64,000 nt of DNA from Ancylobacter aquaticus (lineage in GTDB: Bacteria; Pseudomonadota; Alphaproteobacteria; Rhizobiales; Xanthobacteraceae): assembly GCF_004339465.1 (NCBI RefSeq), contig NZ_SMFY01000001.1, forward strand, positions 310,001 to 374,000, read 5' to 3'. A program made the translations under genes and the position numbers. The notes beneath the pieces are model-generated. The model was not told the origin of the DNA and did no database searches. It saw only the letters and a program-made list of their open reading frames with translations. Shown piece after piece: positions 29,225 to 37,341 of the stretch. The stretch's first letter is position 1. Each line of letters starts with the position of its first letter.

Positions 29225-31408
29225 ATGCCCTGGAGCACCATGAGAACGGCCGGCACCGCACTCCCGGACCTCTGGAAGAGCGTCCGCGCGGCGATCCCCG
29301 TCGATCTCGGCTGGCGCAATGTCGCCTTCTCGCTGCGCACGGCCTGCGCGGCGGTCGTGGCCCTTGCCGCCGCCTATTGGCTCGAACTGCAGGACCCGCA
29401 ATGGGCGGCACTCACCGTCTATCTGCTGGCGCAGCCGACCGCCGGCGCCGCCGTGGCGAAGGGCGCCTTCCGTATCGTCGGAACGCTGGGCGGGGCGGCG
29501 GCGGGGCTCGTCATTCTCGGCCTCTGGTCGCAGGCACCGCTGCCGCTCATTGGCTCGCTCGCGCTGTGGCTCGGCCTGTGCTTCACCCTCGCGACGCAGC
29601 GGCGCAACTATGCCGCCTACAGCTTCCTGCTGGCCGGCTACACCGCGCTGCTGGTCGGGCTGGAGGGGGCTTTTGCGCCGACCGAGGCCTGGCACATCGC
29701 CTTTGACCGTACGGCCGAGATCGTCATCGGCATCGCCTGCATCACGGCGGTGAGCGTGCTGGTTTTTCCCGTCTATGCCGGCGACGTGCTGCGCGGCCAG
29801 TTGGTGACGCTGTTCGGCCGCCTCTGCCATTACGGCGCGGTGGCGCTGCAGCCGCGGACGCCGCAGGCCACCTTTGCGGCGCTGCGCCGGGAGATGGTGG
29901 AGGGGGTGGTGAAGTTCGATGCGCTGCGCTCCTACACCGTGTTTGAAGCGCCGGAGATGCGCGCCAGCGATGCCGGGCTCCGCCGCATGACCCACGAATT
30001 CCTGCGCGTGCTGGCCGTGGCGCGCGGGCTCTATGTGCGGCTCGACGATTTTCAGGTGGAAGGGGCAGGGCCGGTGGCCGACCGGCTGGGCCCCGTGATG
30101 GCGGACGTCTCGGCGCGGCTGGAGCGGCTCGCCGGCGACCCCTCGGCGTTTCGAGACCCGCGACGGGTACGCTCCGAGCTGCTCGCCGCCCGGGTCGCGC
30201 TCAACGCGGCCAGCGCCGACCTTGAGGCGATGACCGGGCGCGTTCCCTTCGTGCCGCTGGCCGATGGGGTGCTGATCCTGCGCCGGGCCGGCGACCTGCT
30301 GCACGGCCTCTCCATGGTGATGGTGAGCGAGGCGGCGAGCCTGCGCCCGCCGCGACGCCTTGCCCCGCGCGGGCCGGCCAAGGCCCTGCCCGCCAAGGCT
30401 CTTCCCGCTTCGCCGACTTCGCAGCGGGAGGCCTGGCTCGCCGGGCTCCGGGCCGGGCTCGTTCTGCTCATGATGTGCGGCTTCTGGGCGGCCAGCGAGT
30501 GGGCCGACGGCTTCAACGCCGCCTCGGGCCTTGCCGTCCTCCTGTTCTTTGCGGTCAATCAGGACCGGCCGGGGGCGCTCGGCTTTTCCTTCCTGCTGTG
30601 GACCGCGCTCGGCATGGCGGCGGCGTTTCTCGCCATGGTGTTCGTGCTGCCGCGCATCGAGGGCTTCGAGGCGCTGGGGCTGTTCCTCGTGCTCGCCATG
30701 TTTCCGGCAGGGCTGATGGCGGGGACGCCGCAGATGGCCTGGGCGGGCATCGCCTTCGGGGGGTTCTTCGTCGCCGAAATCGGCACCGGCAACGTCTTCC
30801 AGCCGGACGAGGCGGGGTTCTTCAACGCAACGCTGGCGACCCTGTTCGGCATGGCGCTCGCCCTCGTGCTGCTCAACCTGCTGCCGGTGAATTCGCGCGC
30901 CTCGCGCCGGCGGCTCTGGGCGACGACGCTCGGCACGCGGCTGCCGGAGGCGGCGCGCGGCGTGCGCCATGAGCGGGTCATCCTGCGCGAGATCGTCAGG
31001 GCGCTGGCCGAGCTGCTGCCGCGCCTTGCGCTCGCCCGGCCGGGCGAGGACGATTTCCTGCGCGGCACGCTGGGGGCGGCCTCGACCGGGCTGGAACTGG
31101 GGCGCCTGCGCCGGCTACTGACGGTGCCGGAGCTTGCGGAGAGCACGCGCGGCCTCGTTGCCGGTTTTCTCGACCGTTTCGCCGCGCAGCTGGAGGCATT
31201 TCCCGCCGCCGGCCGGGATCTGGCGGCCCGGGTCGGCGAGGCGGAGGCGACCGCGCGCGAGGCGGCGGCGGCGCTGGCCGCGATCGACCTGCCCCCCGGC
31301 TCGCCGGCGGCCGGGCTGAACCTGCGCGCCGGGGCCTCGCTGCGCTTCATCGCCGACCGCTTCGACATCGACCGGCCGTTTTTCCTGCACGCCTTCGGGG
31401 AGGCGTGA
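29225..31408 (+). CDS. FUSC-family inner-membrane efflux protein (AaeB-like)
   Basis: A 727-residue inner-membrane transporter of the aromatic-acid exporter/fusaric-acid-resistance (FUSC) family. It has the typical two halves: an N-terminal block of about six helices (LRTACAAVVALAAAYWLEL onward), a cytoplasmic stretch around residues 180-390 and a second membrane block (LRAGLVLLMMCGFWAASEW onward), then a cytoplasmic tail. ATG codons at 29225 and 29240 are both possible. It is followed directly by a DUF1656 gene and an HlyD-type adaptor gene, the usual trio for efflux of small organic acids or drugs. Confidence 0.9.
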   Translation: MPWSTMRTAGTALPDLWKSVRAAIPVDLGWRNVAFSLRTACAAVVALAAAYWLELQDPQWAALTVYLLAQPTAGAAVAKGAFRIVGTLGGAAAGLVILGLWSQAPLPLIGSLALWLGLCFTLATQRRNYAAYSFLLAGYTALLVGLEGAFAPTEAWHIAFDRTAEIVIGIACITAVSVLVFPVYAGDVLRGQLVTLFGRLCHYGAVALQPRTPQATFAALRREMVEGVVKFDALRSYTVFEAPEMRASDAGLRRMTHEFLRVLAVARGLYVRLDDFQVEGAGPVADRLGPVMADVSARLERLAGDPSAFRDPRRVRSELLAARVALNAASADLEAMTGRVPFVPLADGVLILRRAGDLLHGLSMVMVSEAASLRPPRRLAPRGPAKALPAKALPASPTSQREAWLAGLRAGLVLLMMCGFWAASEWADGFNAASGLAVLLFFAVNQDRPGALGFSFLLWTALGMAAAFLAMVFVLPRIEGFEALGLFLVLAMFPAGLMAGTPQMAWAGIAFGGFFVAEIGTGNVFQPDEAGFFNATLATLFGMALALVLLNLLPVNSRASRRRLWATTLGTRLPEAARGVRHERVILREIVRALAELLPRLALARPGEDDFLRGTLGAASTGLELGRLRRLLTVPELAESTRGLVAGFLDRFAAQLEAFPAAGRDLAARVGEAEATAREAAAALAAIDLPPGSPAAGLNLRAGASLRFIADRFDIDRPFFLHAFGEA

Positions 31409-31409
31409 G

Positions 31410-31643
31410 ATGGGCACCGCTTGGCCTTTCTTCACCCTGGAGGCGCTGGGGGTGTATTTTCCGCCGGCGCTCATCTGGGCGGTGGTGGCGCTGGGGCCCT
31501 ATCTGCTGCTGCGCTGGGGTCTGGCGCGGGCCGGGTTCTATCGCCTTGTCTGGCACCGGCCGCTGTTCGACGCGGCGCTCTACATCATCCTGTTCGGCAT
31601 GATCGTTTTCCTGCTGCCGGCGCTCAGAGAGGTCTTGCGATGA
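31410..31643 (+). CDS. DUF1656 small inner-membrane protein (AaeX-like)
   Basis: A 77-residue membrane protein with two hydrophobic helices (PPALIWAVVALGPYLLLRWG and DAALYIILFGMIVFLLP). It lies between the FUSC and HlyD genes, overlapping the latter by ATGA. This position and size match the DUF1656 partner of FUSC pumps; its biochemical role is not established. Confidence 0.85.
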   Translation: MGTAWPFFTLEALGVYFPPALIWAVVALGPYLLLRWGLARAGFYRLVWHRPLFDAALYIILFGMIVFLLPALREVLR

Positions 31644-32506
31644 ACATCGGCCCGGCATTGCGGGTGGGCGTCACGTTGGTGGCGACCGGGGCGGCGGTCT
31701 TCGTCGGTTGGCGGTTGTGGCTCTACTACACCGTCTCGCCCTGGACCCGCGACGCGCGGGTGCTGGCGCAGGTGGTGGAGATTGCCCCCGATGTCTCCGG
31801 CCTCGTCGACGCGGTGAATGTCGGCGACAACCAGTTCGTGCAGAAGGGCGACGTGCTGTTCGTCATCGACCAGGAGCGCTTCACGGCGGCGCTGCGGCAG
31901 GCGCAGGCCAATGTGGAGCTGAAGCAGCAGGCGCTGACCTATGCCCGCGACACCGCCCGGCGCGACGCCAATCTGGAGCGCGCCGACGCGGCCGCGATCG
32001 CAGCCCAGACCGTTGAATTCACCGCCTCCACCGCCGCCGAGGCACAGGCCGAACTCGATGCCGCGCAGGCGGCGCTCACCACGGCGCAGATCAATCTCGA
32101 CCGTTCCCGCGTGCGCGCGCCGACCGACGGCTACATCACCAATTTCAACGTCGATGCCGGCGACTATGCCCGGGTTGGCGATGGCATGCTGGCGCTGGTC
32201 GACAGCCATTCCTTCTATGTCTACGCCTATTTCATGGAGACCAAGCTGCCCGCCATCCGCGAGGGCGACCCGGCCCGGGTGGAGCTCATGGCCGGCGGCG
32301 TGGTGATCGACGGCGTGGTCGAGGGGCTGAGCCGCGCCATCGCCATTCCCGGCGAGGGCCTGCTGGCGCAGGTGAACCCGAATTTCGACTGGATCCGCCT
32401 TGCCCAGCGCATTCCGGTGCGGATCAAGCTCGGCCCGCTGCCGCCGGAAGTGCGGCTGGTGTCCGGTCTTTCCGCCACGGTCGTGGTGCGGCCGAAGGCG
32501 CGGTAA
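31640..32506 (+). CDS. HlyD-family periplasmic adaptor (AaeA/EmrA-like)
   Basis: A 288-residue membrane-fusion protein anchored by one N-terminal helix (VGVTLVATGAAVFVGWRLWL). It then has a biotinyl-lipoyl-like part (EIAPDVSGLVDAVNVGDNQ), a coiled-coil hairpin (about residues 85-150, rich in Ala and Gln) and a beta-barrel part (RVRAPTDGYITNFNVDAGD). It links the FUSC pump to an outer-membrane channel, which is not encoded here. The ATG at 31640 overlaps the DUF1656 stop. Confidence 0.9.
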   Translation: MNIGPALRVGVTLVATGAAVFVGWRLWLYYTVSPWTRDARVLAQVVEIAPDVSGLVDAVNVGDNQFVQKGDVLFVIDQERFTAALRQAQANVELKQQALTYARDTARRDANLERADAAAIAAQTVEFTASTAAEAQAELDAAQAALTTAQINLDRSRVRAPTDGYITNFNVDAGDYARVGDGMLALVDSHSFYVYAYFMETKLPAIREGDPARVELMAGGVVIDGVVEGLSRAIAIPGEGLLAQVNPNFDWIRLAQRIPVRIKLGPLPPEVRLVSGLSATVVVRPKAR

Positions 32507-32557
32507 CGCCGCGCGCGGCATCTTGCGGTTGACAGTTCGGCCGGGCCGGTGATCCTT

Positions 32558-32566
32558 TCATACCAG
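32558..32566. promoter_or_regulatory. TCATACCAG motif upstream of the GntR gene, copy 1
   Basis: The nine bases TCATACCAG lie 15 bases before the GTG start at 32581; the same nine bases recur at 33337-33345 just after the gene. Read on the other strand it is CTGGTATGA, reminiscent of FadR-type half-sites (TGGT). A TTGACA at 32529 could be the -35 box. Confidence 0.35.
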
Positions 32567-32580
32567 CCAGGGGAGTTGCC

Positions 32581-33297
32581 GTGCTCGATATCGAACCGAT
32601 CCGCCGCCGCCGCATCTATGAGGATGTGGCCGAGCGCCTTCAGCAGCTGATGCTCGATGGCACACTGGGCGAGGGCGACGTGCTGCCCTCCGAGCGCGAG
32701 TTGATGGAGCAGTTCAAGGTTGGCCGGCCGGCGATCCGCGAGGCGCTGATGTCGCTGCAGAAGGCCGGGCTGGTGTCGATTGCCAATGGCGAGCGGGCGC
32801 GGGTTGTGCGGCCGGACCCCACGCATTTCATCCATGAACTCTCGGCTTCGGTGCGCTCCTATCTCGCCCATCCTGCCGGCATGCGTCATTTCCAAAATGC
32901 GCGGCTTCATCTGGAGATGGCGCTGGCCCGCCATGCCGCGCGCGAGGCAGGCGCGGCCGATATCGCCCGCATCGGCGACGCGCTTGCCCGCAACCGGCGC
33001 GACATTGGCGACATGGCGGCGTTCGAGGCCTCCGACATCGCCTTCCACTACGAGATCGTGCTGGTCGCCCAGAATCCGCTGTTCGACGGCGTGCATCGCG
33101 CAGTGGTGCAATGGCTGTCCGAGCAGCGCAGCGTCACGCTGAAGATCGCGGAGGCGAAGGAGATGGCGCTCGCCTTCCATGAACGCATCTATGAGGCCAT
33201 TGCCGCTCACGACCCCGACGCGGCGGAAGCGGCGATGCGCGCCCATCTGGAATCGGTGGGGGCGCTCTATTGGGACCGCAACCGCCCGGCGGGCTGA
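32581..33297 (+). CDS. GntR-family transcriptional regulator (FadR/FCD type)
   Basis: A 238-residue regulator: winged helix-turn-helix at residues about 10-75 (LPSERELMEQFKVGRPAIRE is the recognition region), then an all-helical FCD ligand domain with HERIYEAIAAHDPDAAEAAM containing metal-binding histidines. The start is GTG at 32581 behind GGGGAG. It sits between the efflux trio and the tctCBA operon, so either could be its target. It may repress itself through the repeated TCATACCAG motif. Confidence 0.88.
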   Translation: MLDIEPIRRRRIYEDVAERLQQLMLDGTLGEGDVLPSERELMEQFKVGRPAIREALMSLQKAGLVSIANGERARVVRPDPTHFIHELSASVRSYLAHPAGMRHFQNARLHLEMALARHAAREAGAADIARIGDALARNRRDIGDMAAFEASDIAFHYEIVLVAQNPLFDGVHRAVVQWLSEQRSVTLKIAEAKEMALAFHERIYEAIAAHDPDAAEAAMRAHLESVGALYWDRNRPAG

Positions 33298-33336
33298 GCG
33301 CGCGACGCCTTCGTTCTGCCCGCACCTGTTGACCTG

Positions 33337-33345
33337 TCATACCAG
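33337..33345. promoter_or_regulatory. TCATACCAG motif, copy 2
   Basis: Exact repeat of the motif at 32558, placed 8 bases after the start of TTGACC. It lies at the left end of the tctC upstream region. Together with copy 1 it flanks the GntR gene. Confidence 0.35.
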
Positions 33346-33761
33346 TTGCGCTTAGCATCGCCTGCGGATCGCGAGGCGATGCCGTTTGCCGGGTATGGCC
33401 CGCGCGACGGCGGTGTCGTCGCGGCCCCGTGGATGTCGGCGCGGCGATCGCCCGGCGATTTTCCGGGGAAGGATCGTGCCCGCAACGGCTTTGCGCGCCG
33501 CGCGGCCGTTTCGACCGCTGTCGCGCCGGCGTGCAGGAATGCGCCCCGGGCGGCATGCCGACGACGTCCCCGGGGCGAGCGACATCGCCCCGGCACAGGT
33601 AAGCCTGAAACCGCCGGTCCGGCCGGCGAGGCGCGGGCAGGGGCGCGCGCCAGGAAGCGCGTTTCCCCACGCCTCAGCCCGCACATGCGGACCGTCTGCG
33701 GAGGGAGATGAACGTTTAGCTGCGGCGCCAGACAAAAGACGCTTGATCTTTGCATCCGACA

Positions 33762-33777
33762 ATATCATAGATGATAT
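33762..33777. promoter_or_regulatory. Operator-like palindrome ATATCAT-AG-ATGATAT (site 1)
   Basis: Perfect 7-base arms around AG in an AT-rich island upstream of tctC. The core ATCAT-NN-ATGAT is the same as in site 3 (41128), and the 8-mer ATGATATA is shared by all four AT-rich sites of this window. It is a likely operator of an FCD-type GntR regulator, probably the one encoded at 40277. Confidence 0.6.
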
Positions 33778-34042
33778 AGGATTTGGCGCGGTAGCGGACC
33801 TGCCATCCCGTAACCGGGCCACGCCGGGCATCTTGCCCCGGGGTGTGCCCTGCCGATCCCGCACGACGTCCCTTGCGGTCGGTCCACACTTTCCCTCGAC
33901 GCGGCGCGGCCCGTTCCGCCGCCGGGTGCGAGGCAACAGCAACAAGAAGGCCGCCGGCAAAGGCAGCCCGCCATATCGCAATGATTGCCCGGATGCGGGC
34001 GGCGAGAGGCCGCGACGCGCAGGGCAACTGGGAGGAAACGAC

Positions 34043-35065
34043 ATGCAGATCACTTCGCTCCGTAAGGGCGTTCTCACCGCGTCCGCGCTCGCCATCGGCC
34101 TCACGGCAGCAAATGCGGCGATGGCCGAATGGAAGCCGAACCGTCCGGTCGAACTGGTGGTTTCCGCCGGTCCCGGCGGCGGCTCGGACATTTTCACCCG
34201 CGTGGTCCAGGCGGCGCTGACCAAGAACGACCTGGTCGAGACCCCGCTCATCGTCGTCAACAAGCCGGGCGGCTCCGGCTCCGAAGCCTTCAACTACGCC
34301 GAGGACAATGTCGGCAGCCCCTACAAGGTCTATTTCGGCACCCAGGACGCCTATGTGCTGCCGCTCGGCACCAAGGTGAACTACGCGATGAAGGACCTGA
34401 CGCCGGTGGCGTCCATGGTGTTCGACGTGTTCATCCTGTGGGCCAACCCGAAGGCGTCGGGCATCAACACCGCGCAGGAATTCGTCGCCAAGGCGAAGGA
34501 AAACCCGGGCAAGGTCCGCGTCGCCGGCGCCAAGGCCAAGGATGCCGACGAGACCGTGGTGACGCTGGTCGAGCGCGCCGCCGGCATCGACCTCGCCTAC
34601 ATCCCCTACAAGTCCGGCAGCGAAGCCGCCATCCAGGTCGCGGGCGGCCATATCGAGGCCAACACCAATAACCCGAGCGAGAGCCTGGAGCAGTGGAAGG
34701 CCGGCAACCAGAAGCCGCTCTGCGTGTTCACCTCCGCCCGTCTCACCGACAAGACCGTGGTGGCCGACGGCATGAGCTGGGCGGACATTCCGACCTGCGT
34801 CGAGTCGGGCATCGATGTGAAGGACTTCGTCCAGCCGCGCACCGTGTGGATGGCCGCCGACGTGCCGCCTGAGGCGCTCGCCTACTACACCGACCTGATG
34901 AAGAAGGCGATGGATACGCCGGAGTTCAAGGACTACACGACGCGCAACGTCCAGATCACCAAGTTCATGACTGGCGATGAGCTGAAGACCTTCCTCGCCG
35001 AGCAGATCAAGAACTACGAGAAGATCTACGCCGACAATAACTGGCTGCTGCCCGCCAGCCAGTGA
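34043..35065 (+). CDS. tctC: Tripartite tricarboxylate transporter binding protein
   Basis: Periplasmic solute-binding protein of the TTT family (Bug/TctC), 340 residues. The signal peptide ends near AANAAMA. PVELVVSAGPGGGSDIFTR and NKPGGSGSEAF are family motifs. The ATG at 34043 has GGGAGGAAACGAC before it; reading further upstream gives no signal peptide. It captures a carboxylate for the TctA/TctB membrane complex encoded next. TctC proteins bind many carboxylates, so the substrate is unknown; the downstream enzymes suggest a C4-C5 hydroxy or dicarboxylic acid. Confidence 0.92.
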   Translation: MQITSLRKGVLTASALAIGLTAANAAMAEWKPNRPVELVVSAGPGGGSDIFTRVVQAALTKNDLVETPLIVVNKPGGSGSEAFNYAEDNVGSPYKVYFGTQDAYVLPLGTKVNYAMKDLTPVASMVFDVFILWANPKASGINTAQEFVAKAKENPGKVRVAGAKAKDADETVVTLVERAAGIDLAYIPYKSGSEAAIQVAGGHIEANTNNPSESLEQWKAGNQKPLCVFTSARLTDKTVVADGMSWADIPTCVESGIDVKDFVQPRTVWMAADVPPEALAYYTDLMKKAMDTPEFKDYTTRNVQITKFMTGDELKTFLAEQIKNYEKIYADNNWLLPASQ

Positions 35066-35068
35066 AGC

Positions 35069-35170
35069 CAGGTGCCGGCTTGGTCCGGCGCCTGTGACGG
35101 ACGAGACGGGCGTCGGCTTCGGCCGACGCCAGGGTGGGGCGAGACGGGGCGCCGGCCTTGGCCGGCGTCC
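35069..35170. repeat. Three GC-rich stem-loops in tandem between tctC and tctB
   Basis: Hairpins at 35069-35094 (10-bp stem with one G-U, 6-base loop), 35109-35130 (perfect 9-bp stem closed by a TTCG tetraloop) and 35147-35170 (10-bp stem, one G-U, CTTG loop). They fill the gap between the binding-protein gene and the membrane genes. No T-run follows, so they look like mRNA-stabilising or attenuating structures that let tctC be expressed more than tctBA. Confidence 0.7.
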
Positions 35171-35193
35171 CGGGCTCCCGCGGAGTGAGCGCG

Positions 35194-35715
35194 ATGGAAA
35201 TTTCCCGCAAGACCATGGAAGTGGCAACGGCGGTGCTGACCGGCAGCGTCGGAGCGCTGATCTGCTACGGCTCGACGGAGAACGGCATCGGATGGGGGCC
35301 GGGTGGGCCCGAGCCGGGCTATTTCCCCTTCGGCATCGGCTGCCTGATCCTTCTGGGCAGTCTCGCCACGCTGGCGCAGACCTTCTGGAAATATGCCGGC
35401 GCGCGGCCTGAGGCGGCCCATGGCGTTTCAGGCGCCGTGCCCGAGGAGCCCTTCATCAACGGGACGCGGCTGCGGCTGCTGGTGGCTTTCGTGCTGCCGA
35501 TCGTGGCGATGACGGCGATCTCGGCCTGGCTCGGGCTCTATATCGGCATGGGCCTGTACATCTTCTACACGATGCGGGTTTCCGCCGGATTCCGCACGCT
35601 GACCAGCCTTGCCACGGCGCTCTTGGTCATCGCGGTCAACTTCGTGGTGTTCGAGAAGCTGTTCATGGTCCCGCTGCTCAAGGGGCCCATCCTCGAATAT
35701 TTCGGCATCTACTGA
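35194..35715 (+). CDS. tctB: Tripartite tricarboxylate transporter small membrane subunit
   Basis: A 173-residue inner-membrane protein with four hydrophobic helices (ATAVLTGSVGALICYG, FGIGCLILLGSLATLAQTF, LLVAFVLPIVAMTAIS and SLATALLVIAVNFVVFEKLF). The family motif GPGGPEPGYFPFGIG is present. The ATG at 35194 has GGAG upstream. It forms the membrane complex with TctA, 26 bases downstream. Confidence 0.9.
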   Translation: MEISRKTMEVATAVLTGSVGALICYGSTENGIGWGPGGPEPGYFPFGIGCLILLGSLATLAQTFWKYAGARPEAAHGVSGAVPEEPFINGTRLRLLVAFVLPIVAMTAISAWLGLYIGMGLYIFYTMRVSAGFRTLTSLATALLVIAVNFVVFEKLFMVPLLKGPILEYFGIY

Positions 35716-35741
35716 AAACAAAAGCGGACTGAGGAAGCGTC

Positions 35742-37265
35742 ATGGGCAATTTCGGGCAATTGATGGACGGGTTCGTCGTCGCCCTCACCATGCATCACGT
35801 GATGATTATGGTGATCGGCGTCCTGCTCGGTCTCGTCGTCGGCGTGCTGCCGGGCCTCGGTGCGCCGAACGGCGTGTCGCTGTTGCTGCCGCTGACCTTC
35901 ACCATGGACCCGATCGCGGCGATCATCCTGCTGACCTCGATGTATTGGGGCGCGCTGTTCGGCGGGTCGACCACCTCCATCCTGTTCAACATTCCCGGTG
36001 AACCCTCCTCCGTCGCCACCACCTTCGACGGGCACCCGATGGCCAAGCAGGGCGAGGCGGTACGGGCGCTCACTCTTGCCTTCGGCTCGGCCGGCTTTGG
36101 CGCCATGGTCGGCGTGGTGGTGATCACGCTGCTCTCCGGCTGGGTGGCGAACTTCGCGCTGCAGTTCGGCTCGCCGGAATATTTCGCCGTCTATTTCATG
36201 GCCTTTGCCAGCTTCATCGGCATGGCCGGCGGCTCGCCCTTCAAGACGCTGGTGTGCATCATGCTCGGCCTTGCCGTCGGCACGGTGGGCATGGACACCA
36301 TCTCCGGCGAGGGCCGCCTGACCTTCGGCATCACCCAGCTTACCAATGGCATTTCCTTCCTCATCGTCGTCATCGGCCTGTTCGGCATCGGTGAATTGCT
36401 GCTCACCATCGACGAGGGCTACAAGTTCGATGGGGTGAAGGCCAAGCTCAGCCTGCGGGTGATCCTGCGCACCCTCGCCGAGCTGCCGCGCTACTGGGTG
36501 ACGCTGCTGCGCAGCGCGCTGATCGGCTGCTGGATGGGCATCACCCCCGGCGGGCCGACCGCCGCCTCCTTCATGAGCTATGCGCTGGGCAAGCGCTTCT
36601 CGCGCCGGGGCAAGTATTTCGGCAAGGGCGAGCCCGAGGGCATCGTCGCCCCCGAGACGGCCGACCATTCCGCCGGCTCCTGCGCGCTGCTGCCGATGCT
36701 GGCGCTCGGCGTGCCGGGCTCGGCGACGGCGGCTGTCATGATGGGCGGGCTGATGATCTGGGGCCTGTCGCCCGGGCCGATGCTGTTCACCACGCGGCCG
36801 GACTTCGTCTGGGGCCTCATCGCCTCGATGTATCTGGGCAATGTCATTGCCGTGGTGTTGGTGCTGGCGACCGTGCCGATCTTCGCCTGGATCCTGCGCG
36901 CGCCCTTTACCGTCGTCGGGCCGCTCATCGCCATCGTCTGCCTGATCGGCGCCTATACCGTCTCGAACCATGTGTTCGACATCTGGGTGGCGCTCGGTTT
37001 CGGCCTCGTCGGCTACGTCTTCAAGAAGCTCGAATACCCGCTCGCCCCCTTCGTGCTGGCGGTGGTGCTGGGCGACAAGGCGGAGGATGCCTTCCGCCAG
37101 TCCATGCTTTCCTCGGGGGGCTCGCTCAGCGTCTTCTTCGAGGGATCGCTCGTCGCCACCATGATGGGCATTGGCATTCTCTTGCTGTCGCTGCCGCTGA
37201 TCACCGCGCTGTTCGGCGCGCTGTTCCGGCGCGGCAGGGAAGAAGGCCAGACCCACAGCAGCTAA
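35742..37265 (+). CDS. tctA: Tripartite tricarboxylate transporter large membrane subunit
   Basis: A 507-residue inner-membrane protein with about 12 helices, the transport subunit of the TTT system. The family motif GVLPGLGAPNGVSLLLPLT and the later GITPGGPTAASFMSYALGK and LGVPGSATAAVMMGGLMIWG are present. It starts soon after tctB. It works with TctB and TctC as an ion-gradient-driven importer. Confidence 0.94.
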   Translation: MGNFGQLMDGFVVALTMHHVMIMVIGVLLGLVVGVLPGLGAPNGVSLLLPLTFTMDPIAAIILLTSMYWGALFGGSTTSILFNIPGEPSSVATTFDGHPMAKQGEAVRALTLAFGSAGFGAMVGVVVITLLSGWVANFALQFGSPEYFAVYFMAFASFIGMAGGSPFKTLVCIMLGLAVGTVGMDTISGEGRLTFGITQLTNGISFLIVVIGLFGIGELLLTIDEGYKFDGVKAKLSLRVILRTLAELPRYWVTLLRSALIGCWMGITPGGPTAASFMSYALGKRFSRRGKYFGKGEPEGIVAPETADHSAGSCALLPMLALGVPGSATAAVMMGGLMIWGLSPGPMLFTTRPDFVWGLIASMYLGNVIAVVLVLATVPIFAWILRAPFTVVGPLIAIVCLIGAYTVSNHVFDIWVALGFGLVGYVFKKLEYPLAPFVLAVVLGDKAEDAFRQSMLSSGGSLSVFFEGSLVATMMGIGILLLSLPLITALFGALFRRGREEGQTHSS

Positions 37266-37341
37266 GCCTCGGTGACAGGCGCGCCTTGGTCGGCGCACGT
37301 GTCAAAAGGTATTCAGTAACCATTAGCGAATGAGAGCCGCC

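Larger units (their letters stand above)
33298..34042. promoter_or_regulatory. 745-bp gap upstream of tctC
   Basis: No gene is supported here; the open frames run against codon bias and lack family features. It holds TCATACCAG (33337-33345) near the left end and the palindrome ATATCAT-AG-ATGATAT (33762-33777) in an AT-rich island, followed by GC-rich sequence up to the GGGAGGAAACGAC ribosome site of tctC. The distance from the palindrome to tctC (about 265 bases) implies a long 5' leader or a second promoter. Confidence 0.65.

Noticed and set aside
28784-30970. 728-codon minus-strand open frame across the dhaK end and FUSC gene
   Set aside because: It crosses two real genes, has low-complexity composition and no recognisable domain.
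33386-34042. Possible N-terminal extension of tctC
   Set aside because: It would add over 200 residues before a clear signal peptide and covers the operator-like palindrome; the ribosome site at 34043 decides.
35069-35170. CRISPR-like or tRNA-like structure
   Set aside because: The three hairpins differ in sequence, have no spacers of even length and do not fold as a cloverleaf.
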